Positions 48,801-57,500 of a stretch of 64,000 nucleotides of DNA are shown here, one piece after another (positions within the stretch are counted from its first letter, which is position 1; each line of letters opens with the position of its first letter). The position numbers and the translations under genes were made by a program. This DNA comes from Arcuatula senhousia (lineage: Eukaryota > Mollusca > Bivalvia > Mytilida > Mytilidae), in the NCBI GenBank assembly GCA_963971305.1, contig OZ020307.1:5903501-5967500 (forward strand), in the 5' to 3' direction. Below the pieces are notes generated by a model. The model worked only from the letters and a program-made list of their open reading frames with translations. It was not told where the DNA came from and ran no database searches.

Positions 48801-51800
48801 CGCTCATGTTGTGAAAATATGTTTTTATGAAAACTGTCCTCCATAGATTTTGTGAAGTGTCCTCCATAGATTTTGTACAATGACTGCGATAGATTTCGCT
48901 CAGATTTTAAAACACGGCTTGGGTGAATAAAGTTCAAATTAAATAAAATCCTGTATGTATTAACCCGTTTGTGCATGTGAAGAATGTGCAGAAATGATTT
49001 TTGAGAGGATACATATACACAATGATCACGAGTTGAATGCGATTTATGTTCACGAACCGATTATCTACATCAATTTGGAGTGAACTTTTTAAAAATCAAG
49101 TGTGCAGATTGAAATTTCTATTCGACATCACAAACAATTACAGGTAATTGAGTTATATAATATTCTATGTTATGTCTACTTAAAATTTGAAGCGAACGGC
49201 AATTGTACATCTTCTTCGTTTTTATGTCATTTGAAAAAGTTTGTGCAAAAACAAATTAAACTGTACAATCTAGAATGGTTCATTTCACCATTTCTTTATA
49301 GGCCCTAAAACTGTACACTTCCGTTCCTACACTGTGCTTAAGGTCATTGCCAAACAAATGAAGTAGAACTACATCATAATCTTGAATGTTTTCTGATTTA
49401 AGAAAATCCTTCGTCTGTTCCATTGTGTATTTGGTGACTTTACGTACATACAGGTCTGATGAATTGTTTGAAATAAATTTAGCACTGACGTACCTTGTGT
49501 TTGATGTTCCAATCATAAGCACCTTCTTCTGTCTACTACTACTAACTGCTGGTTTCCTTGTTATATTTGCCTTCTTATCATGTTTCCCATTGCCATTAGG
49601 TTGACTACCGACGTGCACCGTCTTCGTATGAGGATTTTCTGGTGTGTGATCTGGGTAGTAGTATACTGTACTTAGGCCTAGATTTGAAATATCGTGTGGA
49701 ACATTTCTTCTACTGTTAGGCGATTCTGGCTTATTCTCAGTGTTTTGCGCGTCTTTGTCTTTCTTCTTATTTTCTTCTTCTGCCTCGCTACCTTTGAAAT
49801 TCTCCATTAATAGCGAATCGTCTGAGCGTGACGCATGAAGCTTCCATGACAAAACTTCATCTTTCAAATTATTAAGATGTTTTCGCTGTTCTTGTATCGT
49901 TTTGTCCATTTCTAAAATTTCAACATTCTTGGTGGAAATACGAGCTTCTGTATTTTCTAATTCAGAGGACATAATACGAATTTGTCCTTGTGCACATTCA
50001 AGTTGTTGCTTTATAATTTTTAAGTTTGCGTCGCACTGCGCAATCTCTACTTCCTTCAAAATACCAAAATACTAAATATGTTTGCTTGTGTTTTTCTTAT
50101 GTTTTTTGGACTTATTCAAAATAATAAAATATGTGAACGTTCATGTATCTGAGACTTTGATTTTAACAGTTATCAGTTTATGTATTCAGAATCTTATTCC
50201 GTCAGTGTGGTTTGACTTTCGTTTTATCCTGTACTTTCGTCACATGGACACTTATTCACATCTATCAAAAATTCTACAATATACACCAAAACCTCGTTAC
50301 GATACTAGCAAAATTAAGTGTCTGGAACTTTGTTGTTATTTTGATTTCCAAAACGCTCAAATTCTAAGTTGTTAGCTGTAAGCTATGCCATTACTTTATT
50401 TTATGTTTGTAATGTTTGTTTGTTTTATTGTTCTTTTTTTTCATATGGTATTTGGGTTTTTTTACCTTTTGACATGGTATTATTAAAAGCCAATGTCTTT
50501 TGATTGAAATTCTAATTGGATATAGTCCTTAATATTAACAGATGATATACGTTTTTCCGGCGACGTCTTTATGCTTACAGAGATCAATTTTGTTGAAAGC
50601 AAGGGTATTAGGAAAGCAGAATATTGCCGAGAATCATATTTAAGATTTCATTAACAAGTGGTATCTGCAATAACTAGACCTTATAAAACTATGAATAGGT
50701 TATGATTTTTTAGGCAGGGATAGACACCAATAGGTTATCTATAGCTTTAGAACCGGAAGCTGCCTCGGTGTATTGCCAGCATGTTTATAGAAAGATGAAT
50801 GACTTAGGAATCATGTCTGGTCCAGTCATAGTAAAACAAGGGGTACCATACCTCGTAGTGGACTTGGGTGGTAAGTACAATATCGCTTCAACGAGTAAAA
50901 TATCGGACATTTAAAATATCAGTGTAGAACTGTGGGGAACGTATGTTGTCATTTTGATGTTGTTTTTTTTATTTTTCATCGTCAATTTTAAAGCAAATCT
51001 TTTAAAACTTTAACATTAAAAAATTGAATAATTGTACACACCACTATTATACAGCTCTACATAGCATTGGAAACTTTATTGTGACAATTATTATACAATT
51101 GTTTGAAAGTCGCTCGCTATTAAATATATCTTGTAAACCGGCTTTTAAAACCATTAAAACTTGGATAGCAGTCTTTATAGAATCTCCTACCATTCATTTT
51201 ACAAGAACCGAAATGAGATAACTTAATAAAACTGTTTAGCAAACCCTTTATCTAATTTCTTTAATTTTGTGTTGTAACTGGTGGTGCTCCTAGTTAAATT
51301 TTCTTTATAAATCAGGCGAGCAACAAACATGTATTTCGAACAAGGCATTATGAGCTCTCCAATATCCTTCATTTGAATTATGTGTGACAGACAGATATGT
51401 TGTATATTAAAGACCATCCAAGTTTCAATACTTTATTTAGCAGTTATCAGATTTATAACAACCCTGTCTATGGGACCAGGTTGCTGATCAATAATAAATA
51501 CTATCTGCCAATACTACATAGGCAAGTGTCCTTCAAATTAGAAGTAAAGGATCCAAGAAAAGTTAATCATATATCCAAATATCAAATTCTTCATCAAGAT
51601 AGAAATATGGCTACTATAATGGCCAAAATACTAAAGTCTAATGATCTTAAACAAAGGATCCACTGGGCTGTAAAGTTTAGGCGGGAAAAATACCCAAACC
51701 AATAAAATAGTAAATCTGGAAAGTACTCGGCCAATAAGAACTCAAACACAGACACACCCATTCATAAGATCATGCTCACAATGATATGCCTGAGTAACTC

Positions 51801-53047
51801 CAAAATTACTACCATACCAATATAACTGACTACTGTTGATCAAAGGTAAATACCTATAGCAAGAAAGACTGTTCTTGAATATTCAAATCATTCCCTTTGG
51901 AAGGTTTAATAATCAATTTCTTTAAATAATTACATTTAATTATAAAAATAACATAATTCATAAAGAATACATACTATCACATATGTTTTAAGGTGGAACA
52001 GTCGATATAGTGGCCCATGAAAAAGTGGTTCATGACAGAGTTAAAGAGCTATGTCACCCGACAGGTTCAGCTCATGGGGGCACAGCTGTCGATAGAGCAT
52101 TCAAACAGATGATGGAGAACATAGTCGGGGCAACAGTTATGGAGAAATTGAAAACCGAATTTACTAACAACTATTTTGATCTAGTTAGAACGTTTGAAAT
52201 GTTTAAACGTAACGTTTGGAATCGACGGAGGGCGAAGCTTAATCTTCAAATACCAGTTGGCGCATTTGAACAATTGTGTAGACAACATTTGGAAAGACCC
52301 TTCGCTGAGGTTCTGAGAGAATCACGATACGCCGATAAGGTAACTCTCATAACTGACAAACTACAAATGAGTAAAGATCTGGTTAAATCCTTTTTTCTTG
52401 AGGCTATTCAGCAAATAATTGAAGAGATTAACATCACGCTGATTGAAGCTCGACCTGCAGCTATAAACACATTTTTACTTGTTGGTGGCTTCTCAGCGTC
52501 AGACATGGTCAGAACTGCAATACAGGATGCATTTCCCGATAAGCAAGTTATCATTCCGGATGATCCTACGCTAGCAGTTGTAAAAGGAGCTGTTCTGTTC
52601 GGTCACCGACAAGATTTCGTTACCTCTCGGTACACACGTTTTGCTTATGGTCGACGATTGGTGCCAAAGTTTGATGGAACACAGCACGATCTTACTAAGA
52701 GTGTCATGATCGGCAATGTCCAGAGATGTAAGAATGTGTTCGAACTATTTAAGAAAAAGAACGAGTTTTGTCCCGTTGGTACTCGATGTAATGTACGTTA
52801 CCATACGGTTGAGGAACGACAGAGTTCTGTCAATGTTGCTGTGTACGTGTCTGATCACGATGATACACGCTATGTAGACGAGGAAGGGTGTGAGAAACTG
52901 GTGGAATTCTCAATCAATATACCCAACCCATCAACAGAGAGGAGATTTGTAAATGTAGAGTTCATATTCGGAGGGACCGAGCTAGAAATAAAAGCCAATG
53001 TCGAGGGTACACAAGACAATATTCAAAAGACTATTGAACTGATTTGA
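33834..53047 (+). CDS. HSPA12-like Hsp70-family protein, four exons
   Basis: Exons 33,834-34,178, 35,022-35,240, 50,714-50,870 and 51,993-53,047, phases 0, 0 and 1, encode 591 residues. Members bind ATP through an actin/Hsp70 ATPase fold but differ from canonical Hsp70 in the substrate domain. Visible ATPase motifs: AIDFGTSYSGYAY at about 26-38 (phosphate 1), VVDLGGGTVDIV at about 236-247 (phosphate 2, split by intron 3 inside the glycines), and LVGGFSASD at about 403-411 (adenosine). The middle also has LTVPAIWTDRAKGFMRLAA and LEPEAASVYC, both typical. No EEVD end is present. The family is massively expanded in bivalves and linked to stress and immunity there (established knowledge); the role of this copy is not known. 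Intron 2 is 15.5 kb and holds most retroelements of the window. Confidence 0.94.
34246..34293 (-). ncRNA. Hammerhead ribozyme remnant in HSPA12-like intron 1
   Basis: On the minus strand: CTCTGATGAGTC, loop, GACGAAACGC, then ACGCAAGGCGTAGC. The CUGAUGA and GAAA cores and helix II (GUC/GAC) are intact. Helix I can form with wobble pairs. The expected U before the cleavage nucleotide is C, so the A15.1-U16.1 pair is lost and activity is doubtful. Confidence 0.6.
34540..34740 (+). repeat. Dispersed repeat linked to Penelope-like remnants, copy 1
   Basis: It shares agagaagcaaagatgcac, gtgtcaaaagtcc and taaacacgaa with 37,495-37,700 and, inverted, with 57,960-58,210. Confidence 0.6.
35285..35690 (+). 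repeat. Penelope/retrozyme-type terminal unit, diverged, left part
   Basis: The words gatttcgaacatccgtgaag, cccgctccggcatcaac and ccctaagggtctttctac match the unit at 53,093-53,449. It is interrupted at 35,692 by another element; the far end with the ribozyme lies at 36,684. Confidence 0.65.
35692..36593 (+). mobile_element. TGTCCCCCGCCGC-ended element with ~325-bp monomers
   Basis: The ends TGTCCCCCGCCGC and GCGGCGGGGGACA are inverted repeats. A GTCCGTCCGTCTGTCCGTCC tract lies near the left end. About three monomers begin with tgtgggtgcaactcct at about 35,770, 36,094 and 36,419. It is inserted into the diverged ribozyme-containing unit that spans 35,285-36,731. Confidence 0.78.
36684..36731 (+). 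ncRNA. Decayed hammerhead ribozyme
   Basis: GCGCCTCTGACTTGTC, loop, GACGAAACGCGGGTCAGACC. Relative to the copy at 53,413, the essential CUGAUGA core reads CTGACTT and helix I is mismatched, so it should be inactive. Confidence 0.75.
37237..37497 (-). pseudogene. Penelope-like reverse transcriptase fragment
   Basis: Reads FVTFGGKIFQQKIGIPMGFN, FLYSCETEFLQELIKNK and FRYIDDVLSVNNASFG, the palm region with the YIDD catalytic box typical of Penelope-like elements. It ends abruptly after the PPE of the IYP motif; other domains (GIY-YIG) were not found nearby. Confidence 0.8.
37495..37700 (+). repeat. Dispersed Penelope-linked repeat, copy 2
   Basis: Contains gaaagaagcaaagagacacc, gagtgtcaaaagtccga and gaaacacaaaatcaacc; related to 34,540-34,740 and 57,960-58,210. 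It interrupts Penelope-like fragments. Confidence 0.6.
37778..37956 (-). pseudogene. Penelope-like C-terminal fragment
   Basis: IRYSRAYGNYIDFLGRASRL then LLTQGYVAPRLLSSLKKFYG matches the region after the reverse transcriptase in mollusc Penelope-like proteins (motif memory). On the minus strand it precedes the RT fragment at 37,237-37,497, so the normal order is scrambled. Confidence 0.72.
39157..39609 (-). pseudogene. Penelope-like reverse transcriptase fragment, second copy
   Basis: Reads DSYEADFLQYLLDKKDRRLA, FRYIDDVLSLNNSQFGDFLH, SALHLDLHLEID and FNFPIVSFPFLCSNIPSAP, then leaves the family sequence. The upstream junction falls next to an antisense cgcgcgtcaggcctag stretch that resembles the 3' half of the hammerhead units. 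Confidence 0.8.
39891..40422. repeat. 348-bp tandem dimer, first unit and first half of the second
   Basis: cctctcttttgatcttgtaa begins at 39,891 and again at 40,239, a period of 348 bp with near identity. The second unit is cut at 40,422 by the LINE; its remaining half resumes at 50,079-50,243. Confidence 0.88.
40581..44072 (-). CDS. LINE ORF2: APE endonuclease and reverse transcriptase, intact
   Basis: ATG at 44,072 gives 1,163 residues without a stop. N-terminal endonuclease: IGYWNVHKL, ALAETKCD, FGDFNARTGA, VIDYCLAS and LSDHSKI (Asp-His catalytic end). Reverse transcriptase: WKSGYICPIYKSG, NYRGITIMSSIGKLFN, CFIDFKKAFDSV, GVRQGDNLSPNLFKIFIND and the LLYADDVILLS catalytic box. Near the C-terminus LCKLCPKDAIEDEYHFLINC forms a CxxC-H-C zinc knuckle. 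All expected catalytic residues are present, so the protein could be active, though the element lacks its 5' end. ORF1 stops at 44,078 and ORF2 starts five bases later, suggesting reinitiation. The clade was judged from motifs only. Confidence 0.92.
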   Translation of the reverse strand: MNSNKSLNIGYWNVHKLISKQCNKLFDNDFLKAINKCDIFALAETKCDLLNINIENYVTNSINRSKGLSQKQEYGGLAISIKKSIRNGVKYLKNSCSEYQWLKLDKHYFGLDKNLYICFAYVPPLNSSFYKNHKMDILHLLNEDIMKYSDNGHILIFGDFNARTGAILDYNIHDDDNDNNYLPLHGDYMADNIKSVRKSQDSKICTRGRELIDFCISSRLRILNGRTLGDYNGSLTSYQYNGNSVIDYCLASEEMLDRVLYFNVESPILRLSDHSKISTRILCNFVRDKQSIEHLQDFPTRFKWDRLSSELFLNNLRKEEFQKDLSKVAKMNISNETDMTNAVNLLEKVIITGASKSFKRKLVNKKVGKKSKPWHDYDLHKMKIELDNKSVLLSKYPNNPIIRGNFFRFRKLYSKTCKIKCRKFKIDMINKLEDLHENDPSKYWDLLNNLKNGSNTKQNTEESISPSEWLNHFKSLNKVKPKFDKRVQEICNMLSDTEKDKTFSELDFKIKSEEIMKVVKSLKNGKSTGMDCISNEMIKSCVHVIMPSLIKIFDSILNIGIYPKQWKSGYICPIYKSGINTDPANYRGITIMSSIGKLFNAILNMRLDRYLEKHNIIHETQIGFQKNSRTSDHMFILRTLIEKYTLNKSRLYSCFIDFKKAFDSVIHSAILLKLRQVGIAGPFYNVIKSIYKENKLCIKINNKLTELFTSEVGVRQGDNLSPNLFKIFINDIPDIFSMNCDPVALGNRKLNCLLYADDVILLSTSKTGLQNCLKKLEQYCDEWCLEINLNKTKVLIFNKNGKLLKDAFEMYGKTLENVQSYKYLGIIFSASGCFTAARQDLYQRALKAVFKLKSVFGDITPSIDTSIHIFDHTIKPILLYSSEIWGTLTFSKNESIEHKYEKLECNNLCMKFFKYILGVNNKATNIAVIGELGRIPFHVDIIISMFKYIQRLLLLDENHLLSQALQDSRNLEKKGTKSWLSCVNSIAYDIGVGFSDTQKVKTILINRYKSFWRKQIENNGEIKQGKLRTYCKFKNIFQKEPYLQFVKNSQARKSLTKFRISAHDLAIERGRYRNIDKDKRLCKLCPKDAIEDEYHFLINCKAYDKERTTLFEHVDNYCSNFKYLNNDLKFIWLLSCEDKLICNKLSSFVHNSFDMRKTKLDNN
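44078..44508 (-). pseudogene. LINE ORF1, C-terminal part, cut off by an insertion
   Basis: The frame continues from the break at the TTAA to a TAG at 44,078. It reads VEDMVEIVDLVKEKQRNAKV, VIISLALPRL, and DGIHLTRTGTQTL, the last being the Asp-x-x-His block of an SGNH/GDSL esterase domain. A basic, Gly/Arg-rich tail follows. Its N-terminal half lies at 49,338-50,059. Confidence 0.82.
44509..49337. mobile_element. TTAA-flanked 4.8-kb element with ~545-bp terminal inverted repeats
   Basis: TTAA lies at 44,505-44,508 and 49,338-49,341. The ends read CACAGTGTAGGAACGGAAGT (left) and GCACAGTGTAGGAACGGAAG (right, reverse complement). The inverted repeats, about 44,509-45,055 and 48,789-49,337, look about 97% identical. 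TTAA duplication is typical of piggyBac and Kolobok-type elements. No transposase ORF is present, so it is non-autonomous or internally replaced. It interrupts LINE ORF1. Confidence 0.88.
45056..48788. other. Interior of the TTAA element
   Basis: No ORF with family features. At 45,720-46,850 three to four diverged ~170-bp monomers recur (tgacgaagga, gctac, cccagcccctagg, aagtttca). At 46,900-47,465 a degenerate monomer of another dispersed family ends in an ACGGACGACGACGACAGACG tract and gagctaaaa. A 27-base direct duplication (ggtacatttctaaactaatt) lies near 46,115-46,160. Confidence 0.6.
49338..50059 (-). pseudogene. LINE ORF1, N-terminal part, truncated at both ends
   Basis: It begins at the 5'-truncated LINE end without a start codon. 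A coiled coil (about 80 residues: IRIMSSELENTEARISTKNV and EMDKTIQEQRKHLNNLKDEV) is followed by a charged linker. The first SGNH blocks come next: VLMIGTSNTRYVSAKFISN and VVLLHLFGNDLK. The break falls exactly at the TTAA at 49,338-49,341. Across the TTAA the frame agrees with the part ending at 44,508. Confidence 0.82.
50079..50243. repeat. Second half of the interrupted 348-bp tandem unit
   Basis: tgtttgcttgtgtttttctt through ctgtactttcgtcac is nearly identical to about 40,074-40,238. It directly follows the TAAATA at the LINE 5' border. Confidence 0.88.
50244..50713. other. End of HSPA12-like intron 2
   Basis: Near 50,300 agtgtctggaactttgttgt echoes the start of the ribozyme unit at 53,093 (diverged remnant). 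The rest is AT-rich with a T-rich acceptor tract before 50,714. Confidence 0.5.
50871..51992. other. HSPA12-like intron 3
   Basis: AT-rich intron. A 102-codon open frame at 51,397-51,705 has no family features and no support as an exon. Confidence 0.5.
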
Positions 53048-53092
53048 ATTAATTGTATCAATAACTATTACTGAGTGAAGACCATCTTTTAC

Positions 53093-53449
53093 AGGCGTAG
53101 CAAAATTTATTGTCTGGAACTTTGTTGTCATTTGTATTTCGAACACACGTGAAGGTTAGCACTGCTTGTGGAGTTTTAATTCCCCGAGGTTAGCCCGCTC
53201 CGGCATCAACACTTTTGTGTTGGAGAATACATCAAAGCTTTAAATTATCCGTTTAGTTTCAAAATTGTCTAAACCCTAAGGGTCTTCCTACCCCAGACAT
53301 AGGTTGATCATCTTAGTATTAATTTGGTTCCCCAATTTGGTATTTTTGGTTTTACTGTTATATGCTCTTCATAATCATAAAGTGTTTGGCTTTTTCAATA
53401 TTTTTGGTAGAGCGCCTCTGATGAGTCTTGAATAGACGAAACGCGCGTC
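53093..53449 (+). mobile_element. 357-bp unit delimited by hammerhead cleavage sites (retrozyme/Penelope terminal unit)
   Basis: It starts with AGGCGTAGCAAAATTTATTG exactly where the downstream ribozyme would start its product, and ends at that ribozyme's cleavage position. The same start sequence resumes at 53,450 for about 37 bases, so one full monomer plus a partial second is present. It lies 45 bp after the HSPA12-like stop, probably inside the 3' UTR. Hammerheads in such units are known from Penelope-like elements and metazoan retrozymes. Confidence 0.78.
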
Positions 53450-53454
53450 AGGCG
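53413..53454 (+). ncRNA. Hammerhead ribozyme, type I, complete core
   Basis: Order on the plus strand: helix I strand CGCCT; CTGATGA; helix II GTC-loop TTGAATA-GAC; GAAA; helix III CGC/GCG without a loop; TC; predicted cleavage after 53,449; helix I partner AGGCG. All conserved core positions are present. The loopless helix III implies that the active form is a dimer or multimer, as described for Penelope-type hammerheads. Confidence 0.86.
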
Positions 53455-53489
53455 TAGCAAAATTTATTGTCTGGAACTTTGTTGTCATT

Positions 53490-54555
53490 AGTATTACAAG
53501 CTGTTTTACCAAATGAAATTAACATTATTATGAACTGAGTGTTGCAGAAGTTTTTGAATTTCCTCGTCTGAAGTGTAGATTCATAGTACAGAATGCACAT
53601 GTTTATGATCCCCTCTACCAATCGTATTAATTCGAGTCAGTTACATGTTTGTAGAAAATTGTTTTTCGTAAGTTGAACTGTAGTCTTTGAAAAATGTTAT
53701 GAAAGACTAAGTCTTTAAATTCTAACTGTAGAAGTCAACCGTTAAGTTTTTTCAATAATTCGTCAAGGTGATAGTGATCTATGACATTAATGAAATGAAC
53801 CATTTTTATGACTGCTTTGACATTTTTAATTGATAAAAGGTGAATTTACCAAAATTTTCAATGAAATTAAATTTTCAACAGGAAAGTATGAATTAAGAAT
53901 ATCAATAAGTTTTGATTTATTGTTTGAGTATCAAACTTAACAGCTGACATTGTCATAAGTATGGAATAGAGCTTGTTTCCTGGTTGTCAACTTAGAACTA
54001 AATCAATGTAGGACTGTTTCCGGATGTAATATGAAAAAAATGACAATTATAAGTGTCAAAGAGATGTTTGACACGGGTTTTAATCGTTTATGTCTTTATG
54101 GAATTATTAATGTCATGTAAGATTGTCTGTAGCCAGTCTGCAGAAAACCAGATGTATTATGACTAAATGATACAGCAATAAAATATCATTTTAATATTTT
54201 ATAAGGTAATAAATAAAAAATGTGGTTTGACAAATAAATTGGGAAAAACAAATGAGTAATAAAATTATGGCAATGATCCATTTTCAAGGTAAAATCAACA
54301 AAACATTTGGCGTGCTTTTAACAGCTCTAGAAAATATCTGCATTCTCCTTTATTATGTAAGCAACATAACATTTTCTTCACAAATGGACAAATACTTGTA
54401 TATTTACAAAAATATTGAACATCCTGCTAATCATACATTAACCCATCTTTTAATGGTTCTATTAATTGTACATTTTAACACAAATTTTAACATAATATAT
54501 TTTAATGATAAACAACCCGTAATTACATACTGGACGTTCAGCAATAGTAAACACA
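53490..54555. other. Intergenic region between HSPA12-like and protease genes
   Basis: AT-rich, no recognised gene. AATAAA-type signals for the plus-strand gene occur (for example near 54,177). Confidence 0.5.
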
Positions 54556-57500
54556 TCAGAAGATGGAAGGCATAGTTCTGTTTTGGTTCAGCCACATATA
54601 TGAGACATTTGGGTCCGAGTGATCTCTAACAGTCCGTGTTATCCAGTCTATGTAATGATGTATCTTTGTATAGATACCAGGATATTGAGAATTACCACAT
54701 TTGTATCCAAAGGAGACGATTCCAACTTGAACCCACTGGTCACCTGACCTACAGACCAACGGACCTCCCGAATCTCCCTACAAATAACAGAATAAGAGCA
54801 ATAACAAAAGGACGAGCTGACAGACAGCATTCAGTTGTTAAACGTGCTAGTTCTTTGGAAAAGGGGGGTTTCCTTTTGTTTGGTATCTAAAATAAAACTG
54901 CCTTTATTCATTTCAAAAACTCGGGCCAAAGATATTATTATTTTAAATCCATAGTTTATATCATACATGCATCAATGCATTGTGTAATAGTTATTTTATT
55001 TTAATTTGTTTAATGCTTCATTTACTCCCTTACCAAACAAGAATCATTGCCCTTTCCATCTGCCTTGGCACAGATGGAAGACGGTTATATTGATACGGCT
55101 GTTCTGGTCATGTGGTTCTACGGTTGTGAACGATACTTACCAAGCAGGAATCGTTGCCATCTCCATCTGCCGTGGCACAGATGACAGAAGGTTCTATAGA
55201 TACTGCGGTTCTGGCCATGTGGTTCTCCGGTAGTGAACGGTACCGCCGGTTACATTCATCTGACGGCAGGATAGGGATTCTTGCATGCAATGGTAGCTTT
55301 ACGCCCTTCCCAACTGAAAGAAAACATCCACAAAATATCATTATTTTTCAAAAATGAATATCATTATTCCCCACACTGTATCTAGGTTCTTTTCATTTAT
55401 TCAACGTTTATTTTTTTAGTTTAATAGATTTATAAGGATTCGGTTCAACATACAAAACTTTGTTTATCATTATGTCAAATTTAAAATTTATAAAATTAAA
55501 AAAAATACACATATATATACATGCAAATATCAACGTATATTGCTAATATGTCAACATCATGAACATATAGTCGAGCAATCACCAGCATAAGAGCCTCTTA
55601 TTAATGAAATCTATTCAGTTTATTAAAAGAAGGCATTATCATGGTTTCATTTATAAAAGAGTCTTACCCAGTGTATTCTGTCCCCAGCCAGCCGCTACAC
55701 ACGGTGTGCCAGGAGGGAAGGAGTCATACGTATCTAAACACACTGTGTTCACATAGTCACTCAGTATAGCAGGTGATTTCAATTTCAGCAGTGCTATGTC
55801 TTGCAAGATTGGCTTGTCTACTACAAAAAGTACATCAAAAACTTCATGCAGTATAGATTTAATCATGAGGTCAGAGGCGGATCCAGAGATTCTGGCCACG
55901 CTCCATTGATTTCCCATATATTCAACCAAATTTTTCCGCCAAAAGGGGGGGGGGGCGGCCCCCCAGCCCCCCCCCCCTGGATCCGCCTATGGGTCTCGAA
56001 AATAGCAAGAATATACATGTATTACTTTAAAATTGTACAAATAAATCAAACCAAAAATATTGAATACAAATTTAATATAATCGGGACAGATCATACAGAT
56101 AAATCATAGTATGGATTTTGTTAACAAAATCCTACCTATTGGTATACTAACAAAGTGAATTTCGAAGAAGCTGTTTACTTTCCAATAATGAATATGAGAA
56201 ATAGGAAAATAACAAAACTATAACACAAAAAATATTCAAAGACTGAACTCCCATTTGTAAAACCGGAACACTGAAATCACTCCAAATTATAAAACCCAAA
56301 CAGATATCACTGCTTCGACTTACTTTCTACACTGAAGACGTTATGTTTGATGATATAATCTATCTCTAATACTTGTTCAGTGCCGTCATACCCGGCCTGA
56401 CTGTGTTCACCGACCATCACCTGCCAGTTCACAGGATTGGATGAACCTGGAGCTACTCGTTCACTGAAAGATAAAGTGACACGACTATATAATCTAATAC
56501 TTGTTCAGTGCCGTCATACCCGGCCTGACTGTGTTCACCAACCATCACCTGCCAGTTCACAGGATTGGATGAACCTGGAGCTACTCGTTCACTGAAAGAT
56601 AAAGTGACACGACTATATAATCTAATACTTGTTCAGTGCCGTCATACCCGGCCTGGCTGTGCTCACCAACCATCACCTACCAGTTCACAGGATTGGATGA
56701 ACCTGGAGCTACTCGTTCACTGAAAGATAAAGTGACACGACTATATAATCTAATACTTGTTCAGTGCCGTCATACCCGGCCTGACTGTGTTCACCAACCA
56801 TCACCTGCCAGTTCACAGGATTGGATGAACCTGGGGCTACTCGTTCACTGAAAGATAAAGTGACACGACTATATAATCTAATACTTGTTCAGTGCCGTCA
56901 TACCCGGCCTGACTGTGTTCACCAACCATCACCTGCCAGTTCACAGGATTGGATGAACCTGGGGCTACTCGTTCACTGAAATATAGTTTCCATCACCTGC
57001 CAGTTCACGGGATTGGATGAACCTGGGGCTACTCGTTTGCTGAAATATAGTTTCAAGACTTGACATATTGAACGATCGGTAAATAAGAGTTTTGATTTTC
57101 TACTGAATAATATGGTAACATACTAGTATTTAAATTTGTATTGAATTATTTCACAAACTAGATAATCATTTAGTAACTTGGAACATCACCTGCTGCATTG
57201 TAACCGTGCACCTGTGTTGTCGTCATTATGGGAATATATTCCAAGCATTAGAAGATATTCTTAAAATATTTGTTTTATCCTTATTCACAAAATGTATCTG
57301 CATAGGCGAAAGATTATATGACTGAAAAACACTGTACAAATAACCATGGGCGTCATAAATGTATATGACTGAAAAAAAAGAGTAAAACTTATGGGCGTAA
57401 TATATGTATACTTACTCGAAGCAGTGTGCAGCTGATAGTACCCACTCGGGGTGTATAAGGGAGGCCCCACACAGGTGTGGATAACCGGACTTGTCGGAGA

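Larger units (their letters stand above)
40423..50072 (-). mobile_element. Non-LTR (APE-type, Jockey-superfamily-like) retrotransposon, 5'-truncated, with nested TTAA element
   Basis: It is flanked by TAAATA at 40,417-40,422 and 50,073-50,078, a six-base target duplication. The uninterrupted target survives at about 40,070 in the first tandem unit. On the minus strand it begins inside ORF1, has complete ORF2, and ends at a TATTC-type tail at 40,423. Without the nested 4.8-kb element it is about 4.8 kb. Confidence 0.88.

Noticed and set aside
40239..50243. Reading the ~165-bp repeats on both sides of the LINE as long terminal repeats
   Set aside because: They are halves of a pre-existing 348-bp tandem unit; the element has LINE-type proteins and a six-base target duplication.
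51397..51705. 102-codon open frame in HSPA12-like intron 3
   Set aside because: No recognisable motif, and exons 3 and 4 join directly inside the phosphate-2 glycine motif.
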